Source: GCA-2708415 sp964353185 (GTDB lineage Bacteria > Pseudomonadota > Alphaproteobacteria > Micavibrionales > Micavibrionaceae). Taken from it: a DNA stretch of 64,000 nucleotides. The stretch is from contig CAYGUV010000006.1 in NCBI GenBank assembly GCA_964353185.1, positions 1 to 64,000 on the forward strand. Reading direction: 5' to 3'. How positions within the stretch are numbered: position 1 is the first letter of the stretch; each line of letters starts with the position of its first letter. This document shows, in pieces, positions 9,052 to 17,048 of the stretch. A model generated the notes under the pieces. That model did not search any database, was not told the origin of the DNA, and was given only the letters and a program-made list of their open reading frames with translations. A program made the position numbers and the translations under genes.

Positions 9052-9079
9052 TTGAAAATTAATGTTTTTCGTTTTAAGC

Positions 9080-9490
9080 TTAAAGATCTTTTTCCGGCGC
9101 AATAGATGCATCATCTTCGGGTGCGTCACCTCCGGCCATACCAGCTAAGCTTGATTCATCATCATCTTCCGCATCCGTGTTTACGTCTTGAGTTTCATTC
9201 ATTGTTGCCCACTCTTCTTCTCCGTCCATCATGTCGATAACATCTTCACCGTCATCATCTAATGGAATAACGCGTTGGTTTGAGTGAATAAGGTCTTCTT
9301 TCAATCCAGCAACTTCAACAGTTTCTTCAGCAATTTCTCGCAATGCAACGACTGAATTTTTATCGTTATCGCGATCAATTGTTAAAGCAGCTCCTGAACC
9401 AATTTTGCGGGCACGTTGAGAGGCAACCATCACCAATTCAAAACGGTTTTCAACTTTATCAATACAATCTTCAACGGTTACGCGTGCCAT
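9080..9490 (-). CDS. rpoZ: RNA polymerase omega subunit
   Basis: A 136-residue omega subunit that assists folding of the beta' subunit and, in proteobacteria, forms part of a ppGpp site. The N-terminal MARVTVEDCIDKVENRFELV and SQRARKIGSGA are canonical. The last 60 residues are strongly acidic (Asp/Glu-rich), a longer tail than in E. coli. Placement directly upstream of rsh is the typical order and links polymerase and alarmone genes, although a terminator intervenes. Confidence 0.95.
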   Translation of the reverse strand: MARVTVEDCIDKVENRFELVMVASQRARKIGSGAALTIDRDNDKNSVVALREIAEETVEVAGLKEDLIHSNQRVIPLDDDGEDVIDMMDGEEEWATMNETQDVNTDAEDDDESSLAGMAGGDAPEDDASIAPEKDL

Positions 9491-9605
9491 GGTTAGCCCC
9501 TATTTTTGTTTAATATTAAAAGAATTTGGCCTTTTATAGTGGTTTTTACGCAAAACTGCAAGTCCGAAGCTATGCAAAAACAAAAATCTTTGCCATTCTA
9601 GGAGT

Positions 9606-10064
9606 ATGAATGCAAAAGATTTATATAAAGACTACTTAAACGAAGTAAAATTGATGCAGCTTGCCACTGCAAATAACAATCAACCATGGCTATGTAATGT
9701 TTGGTTTGTTAGAGATTCTAAGGACAATATTTACTGGTGCTCTAGAAAAACAAGGCGTCATAGCATAGAAATTGAGCAAAATTCAAAAGTATCTGCCACG
9801 TTTCACAAAGATTTTACAATCGGCTTAGGACAAAAAGGACAAGCCGTTATAATGGCAGGCCACGCTGAATTGCTTAAAACAGAGAATATCCCTCACATAT
9901 TTGATTTATATGAAGAAAGATTTCCTAAATTAAGCGAATTACAGACAAAAGAATTATTTACAAATAATGCCGGAGATCACTTTTTTTATAAAATGGTCCC
10001 AAATGAGATTATTTGGTGGGATGAAGTAAACTTTCCAGCTGATCCGAGACAAAAAATTTTATGA
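9606..10064 (+). CDS. Pyridoxamine 5'-phosphate oxidase-like FMN-binding protein
   Basis: A 152-residue protein with the split-barrel fold of the PNPOx-like family: the early LMQLATANNNQPWLCNVWFV and the IYWCSRKTRRHSIEI strand-loop-strand pattern fit members that bind FMN or a related cofactor. The actual substrate is unknown; the length is that of the small general-stress/PNPOx-like group rather than true PdxH. Its stop overlaps the start of the uracil-DNA glycosylase gene by four bases (ATGA), so the two are probably co-expressed. Confidence 0.75.
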   Translation: MNAKDLYKDYLNEVKLMQLATANNNQPWLCNVWFVRDSKDNIYWCSRKTRRHSIEIEQNSKVSATFHKDFTIGLGQKGQAVIMAGHAELLKTENIPHIFDLYEERFPKLSELQTKELFTNNAGDHFFYKMVPNEIIWWDEVNFPADPRQKIL

Positions 10065-10699
10065 GCCATAATATCAAAATCCCTCCTTCAAATTGTCAGT
10101 TATGCCTACGTTTGGCGGCCTTTCGCGCGGAAAATCAAGCTAAATTCCCAGATAAATTTAATGCCCCTGTTCCCTCATTTGGCCCAGATAGCGCGGAAAT
10201 ACTAATTGTCGGCCTTGCCCCAGGTCTGCGTGGGGCTAATTTTACGGGTCGCCCCTTTACTGGTGATTTTGCAGGCGATTTACTCTACAGCACACTGGAT
10301 AAATACGGGTTTTCTAAGGGTAAATTTAAAGCAGACCCAAATGATGGGCTAGAGCTTATTAATTGTCGTATCACCAATGCTGTGCGGTGCCTGCCCCCTG
10401 AAAACAAACCAACGGGGCCAGAAATTAATACCTGCCTTCAATTTCTTACTAGCCAAATTGAAAACATGCCTAACTTAAAAATTATCGTTTCACTGGGCCT
10501 TGTCTCTCATAATGCAGTTTTAAAAAGTTGCGGGGAAAAGCTTTCGGCCCATAAATTTGGCCATAAAAACGTACATAAGCTACCCAATGGCATTATTCTT
10601 ATCGATAGCTATCATTGCTCAAAATACAATACCTCAACAAAGCGCCTTACGGAATCAATGTTTCACGATGTTTTTGAAAGTGTCACTCAAAAACTATAG
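10061..10699 (+). CDS. Uracil-DNA glycosylase, family 5 (UDGb-like)
   Basis: A 212-residue glycosylase that should excise uracil and other deaminated bases. Motif A, GLAPGLRGAN (about 51-60) followed by TGRPFTGDFAGD, is that of family 5, and the second motif is SYHCSKYNT near residue 185. Cysteines at 12, 15, in AVRCLPP and in EINTC can ligate the Fe-S cluster typical of families 4 and 5. The second motif has Cys where many members have Pro (YHPS). It is translationally coupled to the upstream FMN-binding gene and ends five bases before a convergent gene. Confidence 0.85.
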   Translation: MSHNIKIPPSNCQLCLRLAAFRAENQAKFPDKFNAPVPSFGPDSAEILIVGLAPGLRGANFTGRPFTGDFAGDLLYSTLDKYGFSKGKFKADPNDGLELINCRITNAVRCLPPENKPTGPEINTCLQFLTSQIENMPNLKIIVSLGLVSHNAVLKSCGEKLSAHKFGHKNVHKLPNGIILIDSYHCSKYNTSTKRLTESMFHDVFESVTQKL

Positions 10700-10704
10700 T
10701 TTTA

Positions 10705-11232
10705 TTATTCGTGAATAAAAGAAAATAACTTGGGTAATGCCTCAACAGTTACGCCTATTTTTGTAAGGCTATCGAATGTTTTTCGTTCACGAGACTCAAT
10801 TTCTTGAGGGTTCAAATTACGACCTCTTTGCCCCTCTGCCACATGACTTGATGCCACAAAAACACGAAAACCATTATTAATTGCATCAACTGCTGTTAAT
10901 CTTACGCAAGCTGTCGTATGGCTACCGAGTAAAACTACGTTTCTCTGAAAAGACTTTTTAAGTAAATCGGCTAACCCTGTGGAACGGAATGCTGACTCAT
11001 GTGGTTTTCGAAAAATATTTGCGTATGCATGTACATTATTTAATAATCCAGCGTTTTGTACGCTATTTGCTTTTGAATAAGCAGCATGTAGTCCGATACC
11101 ATGCCTATATAAAATAGGGATGTCTTTTTCAATTGTTTCTGCAACGGCCTTAGATTTTACTGTACCTTGAGCATATAAAAATGCCTTTTGGCAATCGATT
11201 AGTAAACAAGAAGTTTGATGTGGCTTTAGCAT
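10705..11232 (-). CDS. Isochorismatase-like cysteine hydrolase
   Basis: A 175-residue member of the isochorismatase-like hydrolase family. The likely triad is Asp in LLIDCQKAF (about residue 13), Lys in RKPHESAF and Cys in HTTACVRLTAVDAINNGF. Family members hydrolyse amides or vinyl ethers such as nicotinamide, N-carbamoylsarcosine or isochorismate; the substrate here is not determinable. It is a single gene, convergent with the glycosylase, with no operon partner. Confidence 0.8.
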   Translation of the reverse strand: MLKPHQTSCLLIDCQKAFLYAQGTVKSKAVAETIEKDIPILYRHGIGLHAAYSKANSVQNAGLLNNVHAYANIFRKPHESAFRSTGLADLLKKSFQRNVVLLGSHTTACVRLTAVDAINNGFRVFVASSHVAEGQRGRNLNPQEIESRERKTFDSLTKIGVTVEALPKLFSFIHE

Positions 11233-11298
11233 TCCTTAAAGCTACCATATTATATAATTATGTAAATAAAATTCTTTGTTTTTTTCGTTAATTGTTAA

Positions 11299-11493
11299 TT
11301 ATTTTTTCACTTCCGAGTCTTCTAGCTTGCGCGCTTCATCGATTAACATAATGGGAATGCCATCACGAATAGGGTAAGCCAAGCCTGCTTGGTCAGAAAT
11401 AAGCTCTTGCGCATCGCTATCATAGCGAAGCGGTACTTTCGTTGCCGGACACACAAGTATTTCAAGTAGTTTGGGGTCGATTTGTTGTGACAT
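11299..11493 (-). CDS. Trm112-like (UPF0434) small protein
   Basis: A 64-residue protein of the Trm112/UPF0434 (YcaR-like) family: PKLLEILVCPATKVPL followed by GLAYPIRDGIPIMLIDEAR. In eukaryotes and archaea Trm112 is a partner of methyltransferases; the bacterial role is not settled. The start at 11493 is supported by AAGGCGGC seven bases upstream; it lies one base after the stop of the upstream editing-protein gene, so the pair is translationally coupled. An ATG at 11511 would overlap that gene. Confidence 0.88.
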   Translation of the reverse strand: MSQQIDPKLLEILVCPATKVPLRYDSDAQELISDQAGLAYPIRDGIPIMLIDEARKLEDSEVKK

Positions 11494-11494
11494 A

Positions 11495-12034
11495 CTATGC
11501 CGCCTTTTCATCAGGTTTTGCTGAGCTTAAGTCCACAATATGCGCCTTATGCCCCGTAGTTTCAATAAATTTTACTAAATCGTCAGGCTTCAACGATACC
11601 GTCATTGTGTTCAGCAACGGATGAAAATTAAAAATATCTGCCTCCATCATTGATTGATCCAAAAATATTTCAACTTGATGATCTGTATCATTCATAATTG
11701 AAAATGGACAAACTGAGCCTGGACGTACGCCTAAATACTGCCATAGCCTATCTGCAGAACCAAAAGAAAGACGCGATGACCCAATCACTTCTGGTAATTT
11801 TTTGATATCTACCTCCGTGGCATTTTGAAGACTTAATAAAAAGTTCTTCTTTTTCTTATCACGTAAAAATAAATTACGGCAATGTGTACCAGGAATTTGT
11901 GCATCCACCTGCTCGCTTTCTGCAACCGTGAACACCGCTTCATGTTCGTGTAATTTATACTGTATATTCAACGACTTAAGCTGATCTAACAGCTGCTGTG
12001 GTGAAGTCGGAAGGTCATTTTTTGTATCGGTCAT
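11495..12034 (-). CDS. Prolyl-tRNA deacylase (ProX/YbaK-like editing protein)
   Basis: A 179-residue free-standing editing domain related to the INS domain of ProRS, which hydrolyses mischarged Ala-tRNA(Pro) or Cys-tRNA(Pro). The early LHEHEAVFTVAES, the lysine-rich RDKKKKNFLLS strand and GVRPGSVCPFS are typical of the ProXp-ala/PrdX group. It is the first gene of a two-gene unit with the Trm112-like gene. Which mischarged tRNA it prefers cannot be told from sequence alone. Confidence 0.88.
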   Translation of the reverse strand: MTDTKNDLPTSPQQLLDQLKSLNIQYKLHEHEAVFTVAESEQVDAQIPGTHCRNLFLRDKKKKNFLLSLQNATEVDIKKLPEVIGSSRLSFGSADRLWQYLGVRPGSVCPFSIMNDTDHQVEIFLDQSMMEADIFNFHPLLNTMTVSLKPDDLVKFIETTGHKAHIVDLSSAKPDEKAA

Positions 12035-12123
12035 GAGATTTATGTACCAAATATCTGATTTAAAAGGAAATAATAATTAAGGCAAATTTGTTTTTCATGT
12101 GCCGACTCTGTCATAATTGTTAT

Positions 12124-12285
12124 ATGGATGATTTAATTGCTAAAATTGAAGGCGCGACCGATTATGGCCTACTTAAAGATGGAGGAAACCTCATTTCTTT
12201 GTCAATCGCAGGCATCCCAGAAGCTGAATTAGACGTAGCGCCAAGCGCGCGAATAAATTTCAACCCAAAAGGAAATGTAATTTGA
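12124..12285 (+). CDS. Small unknown protein, first of an overlapping pair
   Basis: A 53-residue protein beginning MDDLIAKIEGATDYGLLKDG, not recognised. It is soluble, mildly acidic and without Cys or membrane segments. There is no convincing ribosome binding site before the ATG at 12124; an upstream in-frame ATG at 12088 would add a Cys-rich 12-residue extension that looks non-coding. Support comes mainly from its four-base overlap with the next gene and its normal codon usage. Confidence 0.5.
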   Translation: MDDLIAKIEGATDYGLLKDGGNLISLSIAGIPEAELDVAPSARINFNPKGNVI

Positions 12286-12560
12286 TCAGATTAGCGCGGG
12301 CAACAGATGGACGTTTAATTATCTTAAGTAGTGAGAAATTTCCTGCAGATGTGTCTCGCGTCGAATATTATCGCGATCTAAGATTAATAATGCTCAACTA
12401 TGGTCAAGGTGACGAAGAATCTGAATTAATGCCTTGTGAAATAACAGCGGAAGTAGACCATATTATTCGCCAAAGTCCCGAAGTTCTCGTTATTGCAATG
12501 GCAGAGAAAGGCTCTCAACCAAGGGGATATGAGGCAACCCTCGTCCAAATTGGCCTTTAA
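12282..12560 (+). CDS. Small unknown protein, second of an overlapping pair
   Basis: A 92-residue protein with TTG start overlapping the previous stop (TTGA), preceded by AAAGGAAATG as ribosome binding site. It begins MIRLARATDGRLIIL and includes SELMPCEITAEVDHII and PEVLVIAMAEKG. No family was recognised; alternating hydrophobic and charged residues suggest a small alpha/beta domain. An ATG-initiated form is absent near the N-terminus. It lies just before the tRNA-Gly gene. Confidence 0.6.
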   Translation: MIRLARATDGRLIILSSEKFPADVSRVEYYRDLRLIMLNYGQGDEESELMPCEITAEVDHIIRQSPEVLVIAMAEKGSQPRGYEATLVQIGL

Positions 12561-12582
12561 CCCAATTTTTTCAAAAATAGAC

Positions 12583-12610
12583 TTGATTTTACTGCCAAAG
12601 CTTTTATAAC
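12583..12610 (+). promoter_or_regulatory. Probable sigma-70 promoter of tRNA-Gly
   Basis: TTGATT (12583-12588) and TATAAC (12605-12610) are separated by 16 bases, which would start transcription about 20 bases before the tRNA. The same hexamers occur in the rpsF promoter of this window, supporting the call. Confidence 0.5.
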
Positions 12611-12636
12611 AATGGCTATTCTATCCAATTATTTGA

Positions 12637-12711
12637 GCGGGTGTAGCTCAGGGGTAGAGCGCGACCTTGCCAAGGTCGAAGCCGAGAGTTCGAATCTCTT
12701 CACCCGCTCCA
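12637..12711 (+). tRNA. tRNA-Gly (anticodon GCC)
   Basis: The acceptor arm GCGGGTG (12637-12643) pairs with CACCCGC (12701-12707); the discriminator base is T and CCA is encoded (12709-12711). The anticodon stem CGACC/GGTCG encloses the loop TTGCCAA with GCC at 12669-12671, and the T-arm has GAGAGTTCGAATCTC. It decodes GGC and GGU. No clear intrinsic terminator follows. Confidence 0.97.
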
Positions 12712-12804
12712 TTTTCTTCTAACAACTTCAAATTTAGATATATTACTTTCCTACTAGCAATATGAAACGTTTAAAAGCATACTTTGTAAAGCTTGGATGT
12801 TGTC

Positions 12805-13683
12805 ATGAATAAAATCACCTTACTAATTATTATTTCTAGCTTTTGTGGCGGAAGCGTATACCCCCTTATTAAAATTGCTGAAACTTATAATATTCCAAAA
12901 TTTGCATATATTTTCTGGGAAACTCTATTTGTTAGTTTATTCATTATAATAATATCTTTTTCTCAAAAAAGATTTTCTCATTTGAAAAAATCAGAATGGA
13001 AATATTACAGTTTTTGTGCTTTTACAAATATACTCATTCCTCAGTCTTTATTCTTTTTAATCGCTGCAAATATGCCAGCAACGACGATTAGCTTGGTTAT
13101 CTCACTAACACCACTTTTTGTATATCTATGTCTAATATTATTTTTCCAAGAAGCGATGATTAAGAATAAAATCTTCGGTTTGTGTCTTGGCTTTACAGGT
13201 GTATTATTTCTCTTCATGCCAAACATAACGGAAACAAGCTATCTTTTTTCTTGGCAGTGGCTCCTATTTTCTTTTTCGTTGCCAGCTATATATACTTTAA
13301 ATAGAATTTTTGTGACAAAGCTGCAACCACAGGATTCCTCTCCACATAGGCTCGCGTTAGGGTTATTCGCTACGGTTTGCGTTATTAGTTTCTGTGCAAT
13401 GATTGCAACAAATAATATTTATATACCACTTGTCAATTTTAACCTCGGAGATTTAGCGCTCTTTATACATTCTATATTAATGACAATTTTTTACATTTGC
13501 TTCTTCATCATTTCAAAAAAAGGTGCCGTTCAAAACTCTCTGACGTTTTATCTTGCTCCTTTAGTTGGCTCAGCATGGGGAATCTTATTATTTCGCGAGT
13601 TTATAAATATTTGGTTTATTCTATCGGCAGGTCTAATATTTTACGCCTTATATTTAGTCAACAAAACAAATAAACAATCTTAA
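12805..13683 (+). CDS. EamA/DMT-family transporter
   Basis: A 292-residue inner-membrane protein with about ten hydrophobic helices in two EamA repeats, the architecture of the drug/metabolite transporter superfamily (RhtA/YdcZ/RarD-like exporters). GGSVYPLIKIAE near the N-terminus and TISLVISLTPLFVYL in the first repeat are typical. The start at ATG 12805 is preferred over the in-frame TTG at 12793. Substrate unknown. Its composition is AT-rich even for this window. It is convergent with mltG. Confidence 0.85.
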   Translation: MNKITLLIIISSFCGGSVYPLIKIAETYNIPKFAYIFWETLFVSLFIIIISFSQKRFSHLKKSEWKYYSFCAFTNILIPQSLFFLIAANMPATTISLVISLTPLFVYLCLILFFQEAMIKNKIFGLCLGFTGVLFLFMPNITETSYLFSWQWLLFSFSLPAIYTLNRIFVTKLQPQDSSPHRLALGLFATVCVISFCAMIATNNIYIPLVNFNLGDLALFIHSILMTIFYICFFIISKKGAVQNSLTFYLAPLVGSAWGILLFREFINIWFILSAGLIFYALYLVNKTNKQS

Positions 13684-13699
13684 AACGTTAAAATATATT

Positions 13700-14692
13700 T
13701 TAATCTCTAACCTTACGCCACTCAGCAACGTTGTTGTTATGTTCGGCTAATGTCTTTGCAAAGGCATGGCCGCCTGTGCCATCCGCGACAAAGAAAATAT
13801 AATCATGTTCTTCGGGGTTTAACGTCGCCTTGATTGAATCAATCCCCGGGTTGGCAATTGGGCCTGGCGGAAGGCCAGGATATTTATACGTATTATAAGG
13901 GGAATCGAACTCTAAATCTTTGCGTAATAAACGTCGGCCTAAGGGGCCTTTTCCATCTTCTTTTATATCCCCTTTTGTTATTGCGTAAATAACTGTGGGA
14001 TCGGTTTGTAACGGCATGCCACGCTTTAGACGATTTATAAAAACGCCTGCCACTCTATTGCGCTCTTCAGGTACAGAGGTTTCTTTTTCAACAATGGACG
14101 CCAACGTCAAGGCCTCAGCTTTGGTTTTAATAGGCAAGTTGTTCGCACGTTTTTGCCAAGCATCATCTAGCGCCTCCGTCATGTTGGATGCCATACGGTT
14201 TAGAATGTCTTGGCGTAATTCGTTTTTAACAAAATGATATGTATTAGGGAGTAAGCTTCCCTCTTTTGGAACACTGGTAATTTCGCCTGTCAAATCATCA
14301 CGGGCCAACAAGCGTTTTATAATTTGTTGTACTGTGTAACCTTCAACGATTGTAATTTTACGCTCAAATACATCCCCTTCTTCAAGCATTGATAAAACTT
14401 TTGCCATTGAAGCATATGCAGGAAATTCATATTCACCTGCCTTTAAGGTTTTTCCTAAAATTGTACTGTCAAATCGTGCTATGCCCTCAAAGATATACTT
14501 ATTAGAAATTACATTTTCTGATTTTAACGTATTGGCAATTGCCGTTGCGCCTTGGCCACTTTCAATCAAAACAAATTTTGGCTCTTGTAACGGCCCTTTG
14601 GCACTATAGGCATGAATCCCATAACCTATCAACAAAGCGCCCAGCGCAAGGATCAAAAAACAAAAAGATAAAAAAGAAAGGAAAACTTTCAC
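13700..14692 (-). CDS. mltG: Endolytic murein transglycosylase MltG
   Basis: A 330-residue YceG-like protein that cleaves nascent glycan strands and helps end peptidoglycan polymerisation. One N-terminal membrane anchor (residues 4-25) is followed by a LysM-like part with VEGYTVQQIIKRL and the catalytic domain; the catalytic Glu is in ASIVEKETSVPEER, and LQTDPTVIYAI and PYNTYKYPGLPPGPIANPG are hallmarks. It starts three bases after fabF stops and ends the fatty-acid operon, the usual position in proteobacteria. Confidence 0.95.
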   Translation of the reverse strand: MKVFLSFLSFCFLILALGALLIGYGIHAYSAKGPLQEPKFVLIESGQGATAIANTLKSENVISNKYIFEGIARFDSTILGKTLKAGEYEFPAYASMAKVLSMLEEGDVFERKITIVEGYTVQQIIKRLLARDDLTGEITSVPKEGSLLPNTYHFVKNELRQDILNRMASNMTEALDDAWQKRANNLPIKTKAEALTLASIVEKETSVPEERNRVAGVFINRLKRGMPLQTDPTVIYAITKGDIKEDGKGPLGRRLLRKDLEFDSPYNTYKYPGLPPGPIANPGIDSIKATLNPEEHDYIFFVADGTGGHAFAKTLAEHNNNVAEWRKVRD

Positions 14693-14695
14693 GGC

Positions 14696-15967
14696 CTATA
14701 CCGCGCGCATTACCAATGATGCGTTTGTACCGCCAAAACCAAATGAGTTCGACAAGACTGTCTTTACTTCTTTTTCTTTGGCTACTTTTGGCACAAGGTC
14801 AATGCCTTGGCACGGCTCAGACACATTTTCTAAATTTAATGTCGGCGGCAACATATTTGTTTCAATCGCTTTCAATGAATAAATTGCCTCAACCGCTCCA
14901 GCCGCTCCTAACAAATGCCCAATCGCAGATTTTGTTGAGGACATTGAAATTGTATCAAGGGTATTGCCAAATAAACGTTTTACGGCCGTACATTCAATAC
15001 CATCACCAACGGGCGTTGAGGTACCATGTGCATTGATATAATTAACATCTTCCGGATTAATACCGCCAGATTTAAGCGCGGCTTTCATGGCACGATATCC
15101 ACCGCTACCGTCTTCGGCAGGGGATGTAATGTGATAGGCATCACCAGATAAGCCATAGCCAACAACTTCACCATAAATTTTTGCGCCGCGCGCTTTGGCA
15201 TGCTCGTACTCTTCCAAGACAAGAACCCCTGCCCCTTCAGCAATCACAAAGCCATCGCGACCTTCGTCAAATGGACGAGATCCCGCAGTAGGATCATCAT
15301 TATATTTTGTCGATAGAGCGCGCGCCGCAGCAAATCCACCAACACCCAACGGTGTAACAGCAGCTTCCGCGCCGCCAGCAATCATTACATCTGCATCACC
15401 ATGGGCAATTAAACGCATTGAATCGCCAATCGCGTGTGCGCCCGTTGAACAAGCGGTCACAACAGAATGATTTGGCCCTTTATATCCATGACGGATAGAA
15501 ATATGACCAGAGGCTAAGTTAATTAGCATTGCTGGAATACAAAATGGTGATAAACGGCGAGGCCCACGCTCATGCAGTGTAATTGCACTATCGTACATTG
15601 TGGTTAAACCACCAATACCCGCACCAACCATAACACCAGTGCGTTCTTTTTGTTCTTCAGTTTCTGCAATATAGCCCGAATCGGCAATCGCCTCTTCCGC
15701 AGCGGCCATACCGTAAACTATAAACGGGTCCATTTTGCGTTGCTCTTTAGAGCTTACAAAAAGATCTGCATTAAATTCGCCATTTGAAGGATTTTCATCA
15801 GAAGTTTTTGGAATTGTCCCGGCAATTTTTGACGCGAAGTCCGAAGAATCAAAGTGCTCAATTTTTTTCAATCCGCTTTTTCCAGCAAGTATTGAATCCC
15901 AATTGTGGTTGACCCCCACACCTAAGGGGGAAATCATACCCATTCCTGTTACGACTACGCGTCTCAT
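14696..15967 (-). CDS. fabF: 3-oxoacyl-[ACP] synthase II
   Basis: A 423-residue condensing enzyme that elongates acyl-ACP with malonyl-ACP. The Cys-His-His triad is visible: VTACSTGAHA, INAHGTSTPVGD and GHLLGAAGAVEAI. The C-terminal NSFGFGGTNASLV motif is complete. The gene is 44 bases downstream of acpP and immediately upstream of mltG. As no FabB is seen here, this may carry the main elongation steps, which is an inference. Confidence 0.97.
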   Translation of the reverse strand: MRRVVVTGMGMISPLGVGVNHNWDSILAGKSGLKKIEHFDSSDFASKIAGTIPKTSDENPSNGEFNADLFVSSKEQRKMDPFIVYGMAAAEEAIADSGYIAETEEQKERTGVMVGAGIGGLTTMYDSAITLHERGPRRLSPFCIPAMLINLASGHISIRHGYKGPNHSVVTACSTGAHAIGDSMRLIAHGDADVMIAGGAEAAVTPLGVGGFAAARALSTKYNDDPTAGSRPFDEGRDGFVIAEGAGVLVLEEYEHAKARGAKIYGEVVGYGLSGDAYHITSPAEDGSGGYRAMKAALKSGGINPEDVNYINAHGTSTPVGDGIECTAVKRLFGNTLDTISMSSTKSAIGHLLGAAGAVEAIYSLKAIETNMLPPTLNLENVSEPCQGIDLVPKVAKEKEVKTVLSNSFGFGGTNASLVMRAV

Positions 15968-16011
15968 GTTATTATACTTCCATCATTTAAAAAGATGACG
16001 AAACGCTGAAA

Positions 16012-16251
16012 TTATTCAGCTGAATTTTCTTTGATGAAACTTACAGCATCACCAACAGTTTGAATATTTTCTGCTGCATCATCAGGAATTTCAACTTTAA
16101 ATTCTTCTTCGAATGCCATCACAAGTTCAACTGTGTCCAATGAATCTGCACCCAGATCATCGATAAAACTTGCGGCTTCTGTTACTTTATCTTCATCAAC
16201 GCCTAAATGTTCTACAACAATTTTTTTAACGCGTTCTGCTACATCACTCAT
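16012..16251 (-). CDS. acpP: Acyl carrier protein
   Basis: A 79-residue acidic carrier of fatty-acyl chains. The phosphopantetheine serine lies in DLGADSLDTVELVMAFEEEF. The start at 16251 is the family norm and has AAGGA eight bases upstream; longer in-frame forms are unlikely. The 119 bases before it hold a TTGCAT-N16-TAAAGT weak promoter candidate and an inverted repeat, suggesting that acpP has its own promoter, as is common for this highly expressed gene. Confidence 0.97.
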   Translation of the reverse strand: MSDVAERVKKIVVEHLGVDEDKVTEAASFIDDLGADSLDTVELVMAFEEEFKVEIPDDAAENIQTVGDAVSFIKENSAE

Positions 16252-16288
16252 AAGATTTTTCCTTACTATATTTTGGTTATTAAAAACT

Positions 16289-16317
16289 TGAGCGGACTTT
16301 ACCAATACGCACGCTCA
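16289..16317. promoter_or_regulatory. Inverted repeat in the acpP leader
   Basis: TGAGCG (16289-16294) and CGCTCA (16312-16317) are perfect inverted repeats 17 bases apart, 38 bases before the acpP start. It may be an operator or a leader hairpin; nothing in the sequence decides between them. Confidence 0.3.
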
Positions 16318-16370
16318 ATGCAAGTAATTTCGTGTTTATACCATGGCTTTATGGGTTTTTTACAATTATT

Positions 16371-17048
16371 TCAATACCCTAGATGTTTTCCAATGTGGAT
16401 AAAATCATCATAAATTGCCACACAACCTATCTTTTTTAGATCAGATTCGCTTTGTTTTTTGTTATGACTCACCCCTGTAAAACCAATCACATCCATACCT
16501 GCGGCAATACCCGCGCCAGCACCCGAAATACTATCTTCCAACACTAAACACCTTGATGGATCTACATTCATTTTATCTGCAGCGTATAAAAATAAATCTG
16601 GGGCTGGTTTTGCTTTGGCAACCTGTATTTTTGTAAAAATATTTTCTTCACTGAAATATTCACCAAATCCCATTAACAAAAGAGATTTCGTCACATTGCC
16701 TCTCTCACCATTAGAGCCGACGCAGATTTTAAAATCCTGACTAGCTATTTCAACAAATTCTAATGCTCCACAAATTGGCTTTAAATAGCTTTTCATTTTT
16801 GATTGAACATTTTGAATGTAATTATCAATAACGTAACGTGGCAAATTTATTTTATGCTTTTCATCAATTAAAGATTTAATTGATTTCCAATCTTTACCGC
16901 CAAAATCACGCATACAATTTTCCGCGGTATAACCCTCCAAGCCATAACCAGTAAGGACATCGGCCGTTACTTTATTGTTTAAATATTCACTATCCGTCAG
17001 AGTGCCATCACAGTCAAAAATGATAAGGTCGTATTTATCTGCGCTCAT
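16371..17048 (-). CDS. HAD-superfamily hydrolase (phosphatase/phosphoglucomutase-like)
   Basis: A 225-residue HAD subfamily IA protein. Motif I is IFDCDGTLTDSE (nucleophile Asp near residue 11), motif II is CVGSNGERG, motif III includes KPAPDLF and motif IV LVLEDSISGAGAG. The cap region makes it similar to beta-phosphoglucomutase or general sugar-phosphate phosphatases; substrate unknown. The start at 17048 overlaps the upstream DUF3429 stop by four bases (ATGA), which decides the start over 17063. It sits between fabG and acpP. Confidence 0.85.
   Translation of the reverse strand: MSADKYDLIIFDCDGTLTDSEYLNNKVTADVLTGYGLEGYTAENCMRDFGGKDWKSIKSLIDEKHKINLPRYVIDNYIQNVQSKMKSYLKPICGALEFVEIASQDFKICVGSNGERGNVTKSLLLMGFGEYFSEENIFTKIQVAKAKPAPDLFLYAADKMNVDPSRCLVLEDSISGAGAGIAAGMDVIGFTGVSHNKKQSESDLKKIGCVAIYDDFIHIGKHLGY

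Noticed and set aside
12124..12560. Toxin-antitoxin interpretation of the overlapping small pair
   Set aside because: No DNA-binding motif in the first protein and no known toxin signature in the second; size and overlap alone are not enough.
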